A model generated the notes under the pieces. It ran no database searches. It worked only from the letters and a program-made list of their open reading frames with translations, and was not told where the DNA came from. Source: Cavia porcellus (lineage: Eukaryota; Chordata; Mammalia; Rodentia; Caviidae). From it: a stretch of 64,000 bases of DNA. This document shows positions 1 through 12,900 of this stretch, in pieces. Position numbers and translations under genes: made by a program. How positions within the stretch are numbered: position 1 is the stretch's first letter; the number at the start of each line of letters is the position of its first letter. The DNA lies in NCBI RefSeq assembly GCF_034190915.1, contig NW_026947509.1, forward strand, positions 29,582,767 to 29,646,766, written 5' to 3'.

Positions 1-928
1 AAACTCAAAGCATCTGGCTTTGCCTATCCCACCCCATACATAGTTGTTCATTTGGAAGCACCTTGTTTCACCTAAACACACTTCAGTAGGCAGAAATTTA
101 AACCCTGATTTAACAGAATCCCAAGGCAAAACCTTCAGCTCTAAGGTACAGACATCCCGAGGGTGAGCACTCCTGGGTTGATATAGGCTTTCCCTCACCA
201 CCCATTCTGCCCACACGTGAAATGGTTCTCCAGGGGAAGCGTACTTACCCTTGCAGCACGCTGCACAGCATGCAGGCCACAGCCCACCTTACTTTCCAAC
301 CTGGAAGTGAGCTCTCTGTGGTGTCAGATGGGCTGCACGCCCTGTCCAAGTCCTCCCACCTTCCCCCGAGTTCGGAGCCCACTTAGGGTCACTATAACCA
401 CAGCCACTCAGCCTCGGGCCACTGCTAAACCCAGTAGGATTATGAAAAGCTCTAACCCCAAAATGCTGCAACGGCACAACTCTCTAGACTTCGGTGGCCT
501 ACGAAACAGTCGGTGAGAGGATTTATGGTAGGAAAAAGATGTCCTGAGACCCAAGTGCATGGCCTGGCAGGCCTTTCTGCATGTGGGTGCAGTCAGGCTG
601 TGTGGCTGGGGGTGGGGAGGAAAGGGGGCTCCTGGGCCTCAGACATCAAGCACCTTCTGCACCAAAACCACCGTGTCGTGAGTAACAGACACAGAACCAT
701 TTTTTACCGATTTCCACATCTTTGCACTCTGTACCCAGAAATGCTACAGAGCCCCATTCTCATGATGTCCTCCAAAACTTCGTTTTACACAAAATTTAAT
801 GTTTCCAATGCTAAAAAAAAAAATAGGATTTGCAATACAGTTCATTAAAACATAAAGCATAAAACATAAAGCTTTCTTCATGCAGTTACCTTACAATACT
901 TAACTCGGACTGAGGGTGCCATACTTAC
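1..928 (-). other. UBE2F intron downstream of the micro-exon
   Basis: Apart from the donor at its right end I see no exon, SINE or other recognisable element here. The short open frames are not supported by any recognisable protein. Confidence 0.6.
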
Positions 929-958
929 AGGGTAAATTAGCTTCAAGTTCTGCAACCT
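929..958 (-). CDS. UBE2F: UBE2F 30-nt coding micro-exon
   Basis: On the minus strand the acceptor tctctctacag ends at 959, followed by 30 coding bases and a donor reading CCCT|gtaagt (gt at 928-927). With the phase left by the previous exon it encodes [10 protein letters not shown], the expected continuation of UBE2F after LLVK. The exon is a multiple of three, so skipping it keeps the frame. A SINE sits 37 bp upstream in the same intron and may affect recognition of the exon. Confidence 0.92.
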
Positions 959-3900
959 CTGTAGAGAGAAAGACACCATGGTTAATATTATTCTTTTTTT
1001 TTTTTTGTCTTTTTCCTTTTTATCGGTACTGGGGATCGAACTCACGACTGTCTGCTTGCAAGGCAGGCGCTTATGCTGCTGAGCTAAATCCCCAGCCCCG
1101 TTAATATTATTCTTTACAACACGATCAGTGCTAAATTGGCAATTTCGTCTCAAATACAGAGGGGAAAAAATAAATTGGATGCAACACAAAGTAGTCTGCA
1201 GTTTATACCGTAATCCAGCGATGGCAAATCTTCCAAAGCTTTCAGTGACACAAACAGACGCTTGCCATGGATTTGCAGCCACTACTGACCCATTTGGCTG
1301 TTTTCAAATGCACAAAGTAAACTGCAGAATGCCAACAAATACAGCCAGAGACCCTTGAATATTCACTTTACCCTGACTGAAAGTTGTGTTAAACAAATAC
1401 AGAAATTACCTGTAGGCAAAAACGACTGTGGTGTTTCTGCAGATGACTCCCAAGACTCCCAAGGGAACAAAACAAGATGAGTTTCACACACCCTGCATCC
1501 ACACCCTTCTCTAGACCGTTCTTCAAGCTGACTCCTTGCAGCTCCATCTCTTGGCCCCGTCTGTCCTCTCTCTCCGAGGCCTCAAACCAGCCGGTTCCTC
1601 TTCTGTCAGATTCTCAGGAGGTGTTTACACCCAGCATCCTTTGCAGGATGAGGCTGTACTCCCCCACAAGCTGGCCAGAAGGGATCTGGGCTGAGCCTCA
1701 GGTGCAGCAGTGCCATGCATTTCACTCACTCTCCCTAGTTGTACTTAGCATGGTACTTGAAACACTAGCAGCAATGACCACATAAGAACAAGAAAGGAAA
1801 GAGATGCAAAGCAGAAAGTAAAATCAGGTCATGGTGCCACCATCAAAACAGCTGAGATTCACAGCTCAGATCCACCACGCTCTTGCTGAAGCTACCTAAA
1901 CTCACAAGCTGTAGCCGTGGTCACACTGAAGTTGGGGGTCGGCAAGCCCAAAGGAGAATGGAGACATGCACTAACCCTCAGTGAGTGCTTGGAATAAGAC
2001 CCTCCCAAGGGAAAGGAGCAAGCAGATGGACAACATGTTGTAATCAGGAAGGATGAGCATGAACTAGGAATGGCAATGACTTCAGTTGGTTGCTCCCTAC
2101 CAGAGCAGATTGGTGGGATCTACTTGGCACGGGTCACATCCCTGGCTGGACCCAATAAGGTGTCCCGAAGTGAGTCAGCATGCACAGCATACACTAACGT
2201 GGTGAAGGACCCAGTTGGTTGACTGGCTTGAAGTGGAGGGGCTGATATACCCCTGCTTGCACTCAGTGACCTACAGCAAACTGGAGAGGGCAGAGATCCC
2301 TAGCCAGAACATTTAAGAACTACAGGAACAAGGAAAGGGGCTGGGACCTCCACTATATACCTGTATGGAAGAAACCAAAAATATGACAAGAGAAAGAAAT
2401 AAGTCCCCAGCTCCAACCCTGTGAATATTGATCCAGGAGAGGTAAATGCAGAAGACACTGAGGGCAGCAAACATGCAATATCAGAATGGCAGCAGCAGAC
2501 ATAAAGAGATATCTTCATGACATCATAGATGAGCTCAAAACTGAAGTATTAATTCAAATAAAAGCAAGATATACGAAGATTAATCAAAGAAGTGCTAAGC
2601 ACCTCTCAAGAAGACACAGATGAAAGAATGGAGGAACCCCAAAAAAGGAAAGAAACTTTCAATGAAGAATATAAAGAAAACCTAGAATACATGAAACAGA
2701 TTAAAAGAGATTACCAGGAAATCAAAAACTCCATCGAAAGCTGGAAAAATTGCCTGACAGAAACTAGAGATAGATTAACAAAACTTGAAGATAGGCTTGC
2801 GACATCTGATCGTGAAAGGAAAGATCTCTTAAAAATAACAAGGAAACAAGCAGTAACAATACAAAGGCTAGAAAATGACAAGATGATCTATAACTTAAGA
2901 ATAAAAAATGTGTGTGAAGAAACAGGGGTAAATACAAAGGAAACACAAAGGCTATTCACAGAAATAAGTAAGGAAAACTTCCCAAGCATAGGAAAAGGAA
3001 ATGATATTCAGATGTATGAGGCCTACAGAACTCTAGCCACTTACAACCAAAGCAGAGCTATACCCAAACATATAATAATCAAGATCCCAGAAATTCATCA
3101 CAAGAACAGAATATTAACAGCTGTCAGAGAAAAGAAACAGATCATCTATAAAGGAAAATCCATCAAAATCACAGCAAATTTCTAGACACAAACCATCAAA
3201 TCAAGAAGAGCTTGGAGGGAAGTATTTCAAACCCTAAAAAAAAAATAACCTCCAACTCAGATTGATGTACCCTGCAAAACTGTCTCTCAAAATTAATGGA
3301 GAAACAAGATACTTCCATGACAAAGAGGAACTGGGGGAAATTGTAACCACCAATCCAACCCTACAAAAAGTACTGAAGGACATTCTAGAGAGAGAAAAAA
3401 ATACCAGGATTTTAGAAACAGTGGCAGAGAGGCCTCAATGAATGGGGCAGACAGTGGAATGAAGGAGAAAAGTAGACAATCAATGGCAGAAAAATAGCAT
3501 AGCAGAGATGAGACAGAGAAGGTTGGCTATAATCTCTAACACAGATGACCTTGATATACTAAGAAAAAGAAACAACAGGCAGAGTAGGTCAGGACGTGGG
3601 GTCCATCAAGATGCTCTGTATAGAAAATATAATTAACCTGAAAGAGGCTTTATGGACCAAAAATCAAATATGAGGAAACAATGCTCTATGTGACAGGGAG
3701 AAATAGGGGCAACTTGACCAGCACTTGCAAATAGGTTGGAAAGACAGAATACTTTTGTGCAGTAGAGAACTACTCAGCTGTAATAAAGGGAAATCTTGAG
3801 GCTTTTGTAGGTGAAGGAATACAACCTGAGAACAAGTCCAGGAGTAAGAAGGTTCAAAACCACTTGGGTAAATAGCAGGTTACCCCCGCAATCTAAAAAC

Positions 3901-6900
3901 TGAGGGAGTTGGTGGGATCCAAAATGTACAGTGTACCCTGTGCGAGTGAAAAGGGAGGAACTGTCTAAAAAAGGAAGGCAGAGGATATTGTTAATAGTGC
4001 ATCAGGATTTAAAATCCACATGACTCTCACTGCTCTGTTTAGGTGGATTATATTCTGTTCCAGTTTGTCTACTTGTATTAGATTTGAGGGCACAGACAGC
4101 TATCCTGAAAATACCAGGATAATCACCCCTAATTTCCTATTAACTTAATCTGAAGCCCTGTATAACTTACAGTCTTATTATGACTGATCTTATTTGAATC
4201 TGGTTTATTAGATGGCTGTTTTATATTGACTGATTTTATTGAAATCTGTTATGATTGATAGTATCCAATCTGAGAGTATAGGCAACTACTCTGAAGAAGA
4301 CAAGATTCACTAGGATACCTACTCTGGTTTGATTATTAGCTGCTTTTGAAGCTAATAATCTTAGCTTCAATTCTATTGAAGATAATAAAGAGACATCATA
4401 GTAACCATTGTAGATCACCTTGTATTGCAGTTTTATGTGACTTTTTTGTTTCAGGTTTTTCTAGGAATTTGTTTTGCTTTGTTTTTCCCTCTAATACAGA
4501 AAGGAGAGATACACATATAGAGATTCATGCATGTGTAGAACTTATAAACAGTTTATGAGAACTGATTATATAATGCATGATGAAATGAACAACTACTTTG
4601 AAAAAAAAGGGACACTACAGTACCCAGTGCTGATTCTGTAGCATTATGATGTGAAATCTAGCAATACTATTATTCTTTGTTCAGAGTGATTTTAGTCTGT
4701 TTTGCTTTGCTTAATTTCAGCATACATGAAGGTAGGACAACTATTTTGAAGAGAATGAGAGACACTATGACAGCTATTGTTGACTTCCCTATTGTCTTGA
4801 AGACCTGAAACGCCTTCATCATCCTGTTCTGATCAGTTTTATAATATGTTGTTTTGCATGAATTCACTGTGTGTGAAGATATGGGCAACAGTTTGGAAGA
4901 AAACAAGAGACAATACGATAGATAGTGAAGATCTCTGGTTGTCTTGCTTTGAAATTTATGTCTCTTACATTGCTTTCTTATGTTACATTTTGTTCTGTTT
5001 AATTTTACCCTCTTTTAAAATTAAAAAAAAAAAAAAAAAGAAAGTAAAATCCTCTGTTTTCAGGCTGTGTGACTCTGTCTCTAGGAGGCCCAAGAGACCC
5101 CAAAATGGCAAACCACTAATCAACAGTCAGTGAAGCTGTAGGATACAAAATCAACACACAAAAAACCGTTTTTGTTTCTATATACTATAAACGAGCCATT
5201 CAAAATAGAAACCAAGAAAATAAGCCCACTTACAATAGCATCAAAAATAACAAAACATTTACAAATAAATTTAAGCAGGAAAGATCTCTAAATTGGAAAA
5301 CTGTAAAATCTTGATGAGAGAAACTAAAGACACAAATAAATGGAAAGACAGCCCACATTCATGGACTGGAGAATTAATACTGTTAAAGTGTTCATACTAT
5401 CCCCAAAATTCAGATTCAATGCAATGCCTATCAAAATTTTAACGGCATTTTTCACAGAAATGGAACACAATGCTGAATTCTGTCTGGAACCATAAAAAGA
5501 GCCAAAGCAGTGTGGAGAAGAACCAACCAAGTTGGAGGCATCTCTCTTTACAATTTCAAGCTTCCCAACATATAATAATCAAAACAGCATGGTATGGGCA
5601 CAAACATAGACCCATGGACCAATGGAACAAACATTGAGTTCAGAAAGAAACTCAGCAATGTACAGCAACAAATCTAAGGCTGCTAAGAAAACACCACAAG
5701 GGAAACAGCACTTTCCGTTAAGTGGCTGGGAAAACTGGAGAACCAAGACGAGAGAATGAAAGTGGACCTTGTTTTCCACACCTTGCAAAGATCAACTCAA
5801 AATGGGGGTTTAAAAAGGCTTAACCACGAAACCTGAAACTGTAAGGTTCCTGGGAGAATATACATGGAATAAATTCCTTGATTTGACCTCAGCAATTTCT
5901 TTTTGATATCATACCCAAAGATCAATCAACAATAAAGCAAAAGTTAACAAGTGGGATTGCATTAAAGTAAAAGGCTGCATGGGGGTAAACAGGGAGTACA
6001 CAGACTGGGGGGAAATATCTGTACACCATACATCTGATAAGGGCTTAATAGCAAAAATATACAAGGAACTCACATAATTCAATAGCAAGAAAACAACCCA
6101 AACACAGAAAATGGACCTGAACAGACATTTTCGACAGAAGACAAAAACCAACCAACAGGTTTATGAAAAAGTGTGACTGTCACGAAACCTCAGAGAAACA
6201 AGGAACAAAACCACAATGACATTATCGCCTTGTGCCTATTAGGATGACTATCACCAGAAAGGCAAGAGATGACAAGTACTGGTAGAGAAAAGAGACCTTT
6301 GCACACGACTGGCACAGATGTAAGTTAGTTCAACCACCGTGGAAAATGCTGTGAAAGTGCCTCAATTGAAACCCAGAACCACCCCCTCTGGCAGTCCCTC
6401 ATCCGCACACCATCAAGAAAGACAGTGGTACTGGGGAGATCACAGCACTTGTGTGATCCTCTGCAGCCCTGCTTATGACAGCCCAGTGGAAACAAGCAGC
6501 AGGTCTGTGGGTGAGCAGATGGAGGGGTGGAGGGACGGGAGGGCAGAGGGGCAGAGGAGAGAGGTGGAAGGGTGGAGAGGTGGAGGGATGGAAGAGTGGA
6601 TGGAGGAATGGAGGGGCAGAGGAAAGGAGTGGAGGGATGGAGGGGTGGCAGGGTGGAGGGATGGAAAGGTGGAAAGGTGGAATGGTAGAGGGGTGGAGGG
6701 GTGGAGGGGCAGAAGGGTGGAAGAGAAAGTTGTGGTATTAACAGGAACATTGCTAAGCCTTAATAAAAAAGATCCTGCCATCTGTGACAACAGGAGTGAA
6801 CCTCAAAGACACTTTGTGAAGTGAAATAACTCTATGCAGGGCATGGAACCCACCAGTCAAATCCACAGAAACAGAACAGGACAGGAGTGACTGGGGCCTC

Positions 6901-9900
6901 AGGAAAGGAGAGGGCAGTAGAAGATGGTGATGGTGGTCAAAGTGCAGAAAGGTGCCACTTGTTGGACCAGTCCAAAGATCCCAATGTGAGCACTCGAGGA
7001 GCAGATTCATAACCCTGAGTAGTGAGCATTTCGCTACAGATACTATATCAAAGCACCGTGCTATACAGCTTAATAATTCACAAGCCGGGTAATCCCAGCC
7101 CTCAGGAGGCTGAGGTGGGAGAGTGCCATGAGTTCAAGGCCAGCCTGGACTACACAGTGAGACTCTGTCTCCAAAAAAAGCCAAGAGTAGTCCACAGGGA
7201 AGCAGCCCCAAGAAAGGCCTCATGGCAGACTAGATCCTGCTGGGGTACCTGAGACAGTAAGAAAGCAAAAGAGAGAAGGGGAGTGCAAAAAGGGCAAAGC
7301 CATTGCGTGCATCCCCCATAAGGGACTCGAGGCCTGGCAGAGGGGCCAGCGTGCCCAAGCTGCATCCGAGTGCAGGAGCAAGGGCTGGGACAGCACGAAC
7401 TGGAGTTTGTCCACCAGGCAGGCGTGGGCCTTGATGCCAACCACATTAATCCAGCAAGTGGAGGACCAAGTGTGGCGAGGGTTTGTGGGCGCCAGATGGC
7501 CACTCTGCCCTTGGGAGGTTGGCCAGGGGCAGAGGCGGATGGCAGTGCATCTTTACCTTCTCCAGTCTGCCACAAGCATCAGCCACAGTCAAATCCTTTT
7601 CAAAGCAAATCCTAGCATGCTTTGTGCTGCTGCTATTCGTATTTTTGTTGGTAAGAATTTATGAGAAACTGCTCTCAAAGGCCCTTCTTTTGAGAAAGTG
7701 ATGTTTGCCTCTGGAATGTGGCTTCTGCTCTGTGGCTGTGGCCAAAGCCACTGAATTGAGGGCCATTCTACCTGCGGCGGGGACAGAAGTCCTGCTGTCA
7801 GCTCCACCTGACGAAATGGGAATGTGCTCAGAGGGCACTCACTGGAAGATGGGAAGCAAAGGCACCAGAGGGCAGTGCGTGTGCCAACTCCGGGGATGGG
7901 TGGGAGTGGGGCACCGAGACCTTGGCAGAGGTGGCGACAATGCGGGGCGGGAGGAGCAGAGTGGACCCATCCAGCAGCAGCGCACTGGGCCAGGCCCTTC
8001 AGGGCAGAGCATGGTGCTGGGATGTCCAGGGCAGGATCTGCAAACATGGCACTGGGGCCAGGGATCTGCAGCCCAGGGCACACTGCTCACACGGGGACCG
8101 TTTGATATTTCTCAACAACTTTAATGAGGGATAATTACTCAATATTAAATAGAGCTATTTTCCAACAAAGGATTTGATCATTTTTAGTAAATTTTGGAGT
8201 TTTGTCTCTATCACCACAAAGCAGTAGATACAGGATCTATGAAAAGCCTGACACCCCAACCCTAACCCACACCAGTTACATCTCAGTTTCCAAGCAAGGC
8301 CAGGACCCCTGAATTCTCCGCATTTTCTCCTGGTGTCTTAGTCCATTTGGTCAGTCATAAAAAGCAGCATATACAAAACAGGCGATTTGCTCCAGTAGTC
8401 TAGAGGCCAGGAAGCCCATGATCAAGACAACAGCAGACTCAATGTCCTGTGCAAACTGTTTCCTGCTGTGTCCCCAAACACTGGCACAGGCCAGCAAGCA
8501 TTCTAGGGTCTCTTTATAAGAACACTTTCCTGAACTAACCACTTCCCACAGGCCCCTTCCTAACAGCATTGCACCCCTGATCAGGCTCTGACTTAAGAAT
8601 CAGTGATAGCCGGGTGTGGTAGCACACACCTGTAATCCCAACACTCAGGAGGCTGAGACAGGACCATCCTTGCAAGTTCAAGATCAGCTTGGGCTACAAA
8701 GTCAGCTCAAGGCCAACCTAAACTGCACAGCAAGATCCTGTCTCAAAAAAGAAAAGAAAAAGATTTCCCAAGATCCCTCTCTCTCTGACATCATTTCCCA
8801 GGACCCCTCCCTCTTTCTGCCATCAGGAGGCTTCCCCCAGTCCTACTGTGACACTGCCACCCCCACATGTGTACTGGTCTCTTCTGTTCTCTATCACAAG
8901 TAACAGGCACTCTGCCTCTCACGCTGAGCAGCCTCCAAGGGATGAAAAAATCTGTGTGCCCCACAGAGGCCTGAGAAGGCAGTGGGGCTGGCGCTGCTGG
9001 GGCCCACAGAGAGGCTGCAGGAGGTTCATGCTGCAATGCTGCAGCCACTGCCACCTCACAACCCCAGCACTGCAAGGTCCAGGTGACAGTGAGCTGGCAC
9101 TATTGTCCCCATTTTGCAGCTGGAGGAACCGAAGACCGGGATGGCCAACACTGACTTTGGGAGTAAAATCAAAGGTGAAGACAGTGGCTGTATCTGGGCT
9201 CCCATCAAACCCAAGACCAAAAGCATCATACTGCAACCTGAGGAAGCTGTAGAAGGGTGGCTGCTAGGGTCACAGGGAGGGGCAGCTGGAGAGACAGGGC
9301 CACAGAGCTGTCCCTTGTTCTGAATTTGGGGCAGAGAGGGGAGTTCATATCAGAATTTATTTCCATATCAGTTTTTATAAATTTTAAGTATTTATTTATT
9401 TGCTTATTGTAGTACTGAGGATTAAACTTGGGCCTTCACATTGAAAAAAAAAGGAGGAGGAGGAGGAGGAGAAGGGGGAAGAGGAAGAGGAAGAGAAGGA
9501 AGAGGAGGAAAAAAAGAAAGAAAGAAAGAAAGAATGAATGAATCTGTGGTGACAGAAATGTCACACAGCCCAAGTGCAGGACATTGTCTTAGAGCATTTT
9601 GCCATGTGACACACACAAACAACACACCTGCATGCACAATGTTATAATATAAAGCTCTGCTTGGGTAATGTAAAAATGACATCATACTATAGTCAAAAGA
9701 GTAAATTCCAAGACAAATACTTGGCTCGCATCTGTGTGGTCAGTGAAATTTACCTCCAGAGGACCTGCACAATTCCGTGGCTATGCAGCTTCCTTGAGAA
9801 ACTACACTCTTCCTTTCTGAGGACCAAGTCACTGAGCCCACTGGAAGCATGACTGCACTCAAATACCAGATTGTGAAATTCACCTGTTAGCCACTAGGGC

Positions 9901-12900
9901 CCCATCTTAGTTACTTTTCTCCTTGCTGAGACTAAACACTCAGTACTCACAAGTGAAAGGAGGAGAGGTTTTTCATGCTCAGTCTATAGAGCTTTCACCC
10001 CTGTCAGCTGGCTCCAAGGCAGGTGTGTGGCCAAGGGGCATCAAAGAGTCACAGAGGAGGAACAGACCGTGGCCTGGTGGGCAGCAACAGGAACCAGCAG
10101 GTCTGCCTTTCTTTGTCCCTTTCTATTCAGCTAGGCCACAAGCTCACTGATGGGTGCAAATCGATTCACTACAGCATTAAGCCCAGGATCACACTCTTAA
10201 CCCATATTTGCACCCCCTACTGCAGCCACCCCTGAAAACCCCCACCTATGAGGGCATGAAACTGTGGGAGACATCTAGACACAAGCCATCACACCCACAC
10301 ACCACGCACGCTCACAACTGGTACCTGCCCAGGTCTGTGTACCTGCTCGGCCCTACGAGCCACCTCTTGACACTGGACTGGGCTCACTACCCCATGGTGG
10401 TCTTCTCTCCTCACACACTGGGGACCAAGCAGGGCTCCACAGTGTTGGGGACTGAGCCTAAGCCCAGCTCCCTGAGATGATGATACTGAGGTGCGAGAAA
10501 GTGGGTATCAAGGGGGTCACTGAGGATGGAGCCCTCACAGTGAGAACAGAGCCAGGATCCCCCCCTCCTGCCATGGCAAACACAGGAGGTGGCTATCTGC
10601 AGGGCAGGAGGGCGCCCTCCCTGCCTTTCCAGGAACAAAGCAGCCACTGCTCAGGGGAACCTGACCTGACACGCAGCCTTCACAGCTCTGAGCAACAGGC
10701 ACTGAGCTAATCCAGACGAGAGGCTGGTCACAGATGCACGCAACTTGGCTGGATCCAAGCCTGCAGACAACACCAGCCAGAGTAGCTGAGCCTCTGCTGC
10801 CAGGAGACATTCTGGGACACCCATTTGTGCCGAGTTCTTGAACTGACAATGTTCGAGCTTGCTGCCTGTCGTTCTGCACTGACATCTCCCATCTTGCCTT
10901 TTCTGTATACCCTCACTTACCCTCAGGCCTCACTGGGAGGTGTCCACAGCTGAGCCTCCTCACCCGGGAACCCTAGCGTCACTTTCTTCAGGGAGAAAAG
11001 CTGTGACCCTGAAAGCTAGGGCCTGGTGTCACTATGAGTGGAACCAAGGCCTCAGACCACGTGCTTTCAGCCCTAGCCCTTGTTTTATGCTCCCAGGCTC
11101 CTGTCTGCCACCCTCCTCTGGCTTCCTGGTACCAATGAATGGGGTATCCAAGTGCCCTGGGCATCTTCCCTGGTGCCCGCCCCTCCTCGAAGCACACAAA
11201 AGCAGCCTCCGGCAGCTGCCCAGCTCCACACTGCCCTGACAGTGGGACAAGCTGAACTGTGGTCCAGGCCAGGGGCCTGGGGCCTGAGATTCTAGCCAAG
11301 GAAGCGTGAGGCAGGAGGGCTGCAAGCTTGAGTCCCACTTAGGCAACTTGGCAGCTTCAAAGAGATTCTTTTGTCTCAAAATATGAAAATAAAGAGGGGC
11401 TGGAGAAGAGGCTCATGGTTGCAGCCCTGGGTTTAAATCCCCAGTACGGCAAAAAACAAACCAAAAATGAGTCCCACCCACCAGACTGGTTAGATGGAAC
11501 AGACTGGGGAGCAGTGAATGCTGCTTCTCTTTTCCAGGATCAGACCCAGCTCTGGAGACTCAGGCAGGCCCCAGACCCCAGACTGCCCCGAGACATCCTG
11601 GGAGAGTCCTAAGCCAGGAGAGGACCTGTGCTTCCTGCTGGAGCCAAGCCTGCCTCTGTGCCGGGCCAGCCACACATGACGCAGGTCTGTGTCTCTGCTG
11701 CAACACCTGCAGATGTCCTTGACTCTGGGCCCAGCTCCGGCTGCACAATGCAGCACCCAGAAAGGCACACACAAGGACCAGCCCCAAGGTGTGGGCAAAG
11801 GCTCACGGAAGGCCAAAATCCTGCAGAAACTAAGTCCCATCAAGGCGGAATTAAAGGTGGGGCTACTGGGAAGCAACTACGCCACACCCAAGGGCTGCAC
11901 TCCTCTGAGTGGAGCTGTGCCTTCCAACAGCTGAGAGGCCTCCTCCAGCCCCTTAGGACATGGCAGCCCTCACCAGACACCTTTGGCACCTTCCTCTTGA
12001 ACTTTCCGTCTGCAGAGCATGGGGGCAAATGTACACCTTAGGAAAGGATCTGGCTGGTTACAGCAGCACAAGCACACTAAGGCGGTGCCCGCCAGAGGGC
12101 ACCACCATGATGGCTGTGTGGAGGTGGGTCAGCCCCTCCGCAGTGCACAGTGTGAGCCTGCACTCTCCCTCACTCTGAGTCCCTCTACCTGGCTTAATCC
12201 AAGGAAGGAGCTCAGGCCCAGTCAGGCTCACTGGAGTGAGGGGCTCCAGCCCATGTCCACCTCCTGACCCTTGCACAGTGTCCACCCTGGGGATGGAGGA
12301 CAAACCAACTCCTGGGCCTTTACTGAATCTGCCACTCTGCAGAAGCAAGAGCCTGGGCCATTTTCAGACGCTGTGTTTGCTGAGTACCCAGGGACCCTTC
12401 ATGAGGACCCACAGAGGCCACCAGGTAGCTACAAACAGCATAGATCTTGACCCTCACTTGTATCTGTCTCCTTCAGGCAGTGCAAGCTCGGGGTCGAACC
12501 CTCCCTCCATGCTACATACAGGCAAGTGTGCTGACCGTCGAGGGTATTTCTCCAAAAGCTGGCAACACAGGAATCAGGCCTCCCCCTGTTCCAAGATTGA
12601 CTATGCCAAGACAAGAGATCCTCAGGGACTCTCAACCACCAATAAACCCAGAAGCCGCCAGTCACTGCCCCAAATCCAGGTCACGAGGGTTCCAGCAGAG
12701 CCTCCACCAGACCAAGACTGCCTAGGGAGAAGGGTCACCTCCTGGAGCAGGACTAAGTGACAACTTCAATGCTTCCAAAGCTGGCCCTGTCCTTCGTTCA
12801 AGGGCCAGTCTGAGGTAGGGCAGGGAAAATAAGAAGATGAGGGAATCCTCATTTTCAAACTGGGCTTTAAGATTTCGAATTGCGAACACAAAGTTCTCCT

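Larger units (their letters stand above)
1826..5039 (+). mobile_element. Half-L1 (HAL1-like) retrotransposon, apparently near full length
   Basis: The element has a non-coding 5' region, one L1 ORF1-like reading frame (from 2592), no sign of ORF2 (no endonuclease or reverse transcriptase), a long AT-rich 3' UTR and a terminal poly(A) of 17 bases ending at 5039. It is bounded by a 12-bp direct repeat, gaaagtaaaatc, at 1814-1825 and 5040-5051, which I read as the target-site duplication. ORF1 without ORF2 is the definition of half-L1 elements. The 5' boundary rests on the direct repeat only. It is antisense to UBE2F, within its intron. Confidence 0.75.

Noticed and set aside
6325..6824. Pro/Leu-rich or Gly/Trp-rich proteins encoded by the minisatellite
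   Set aside because: Pure products of the 8-bp repeat read in different frames.
9422..9685. Gly/Arg-rich and Pro/Leu-rich frames at the purine tract
   Set aside because: Low-complexity artefacts of the GGA/GAAA repeat.
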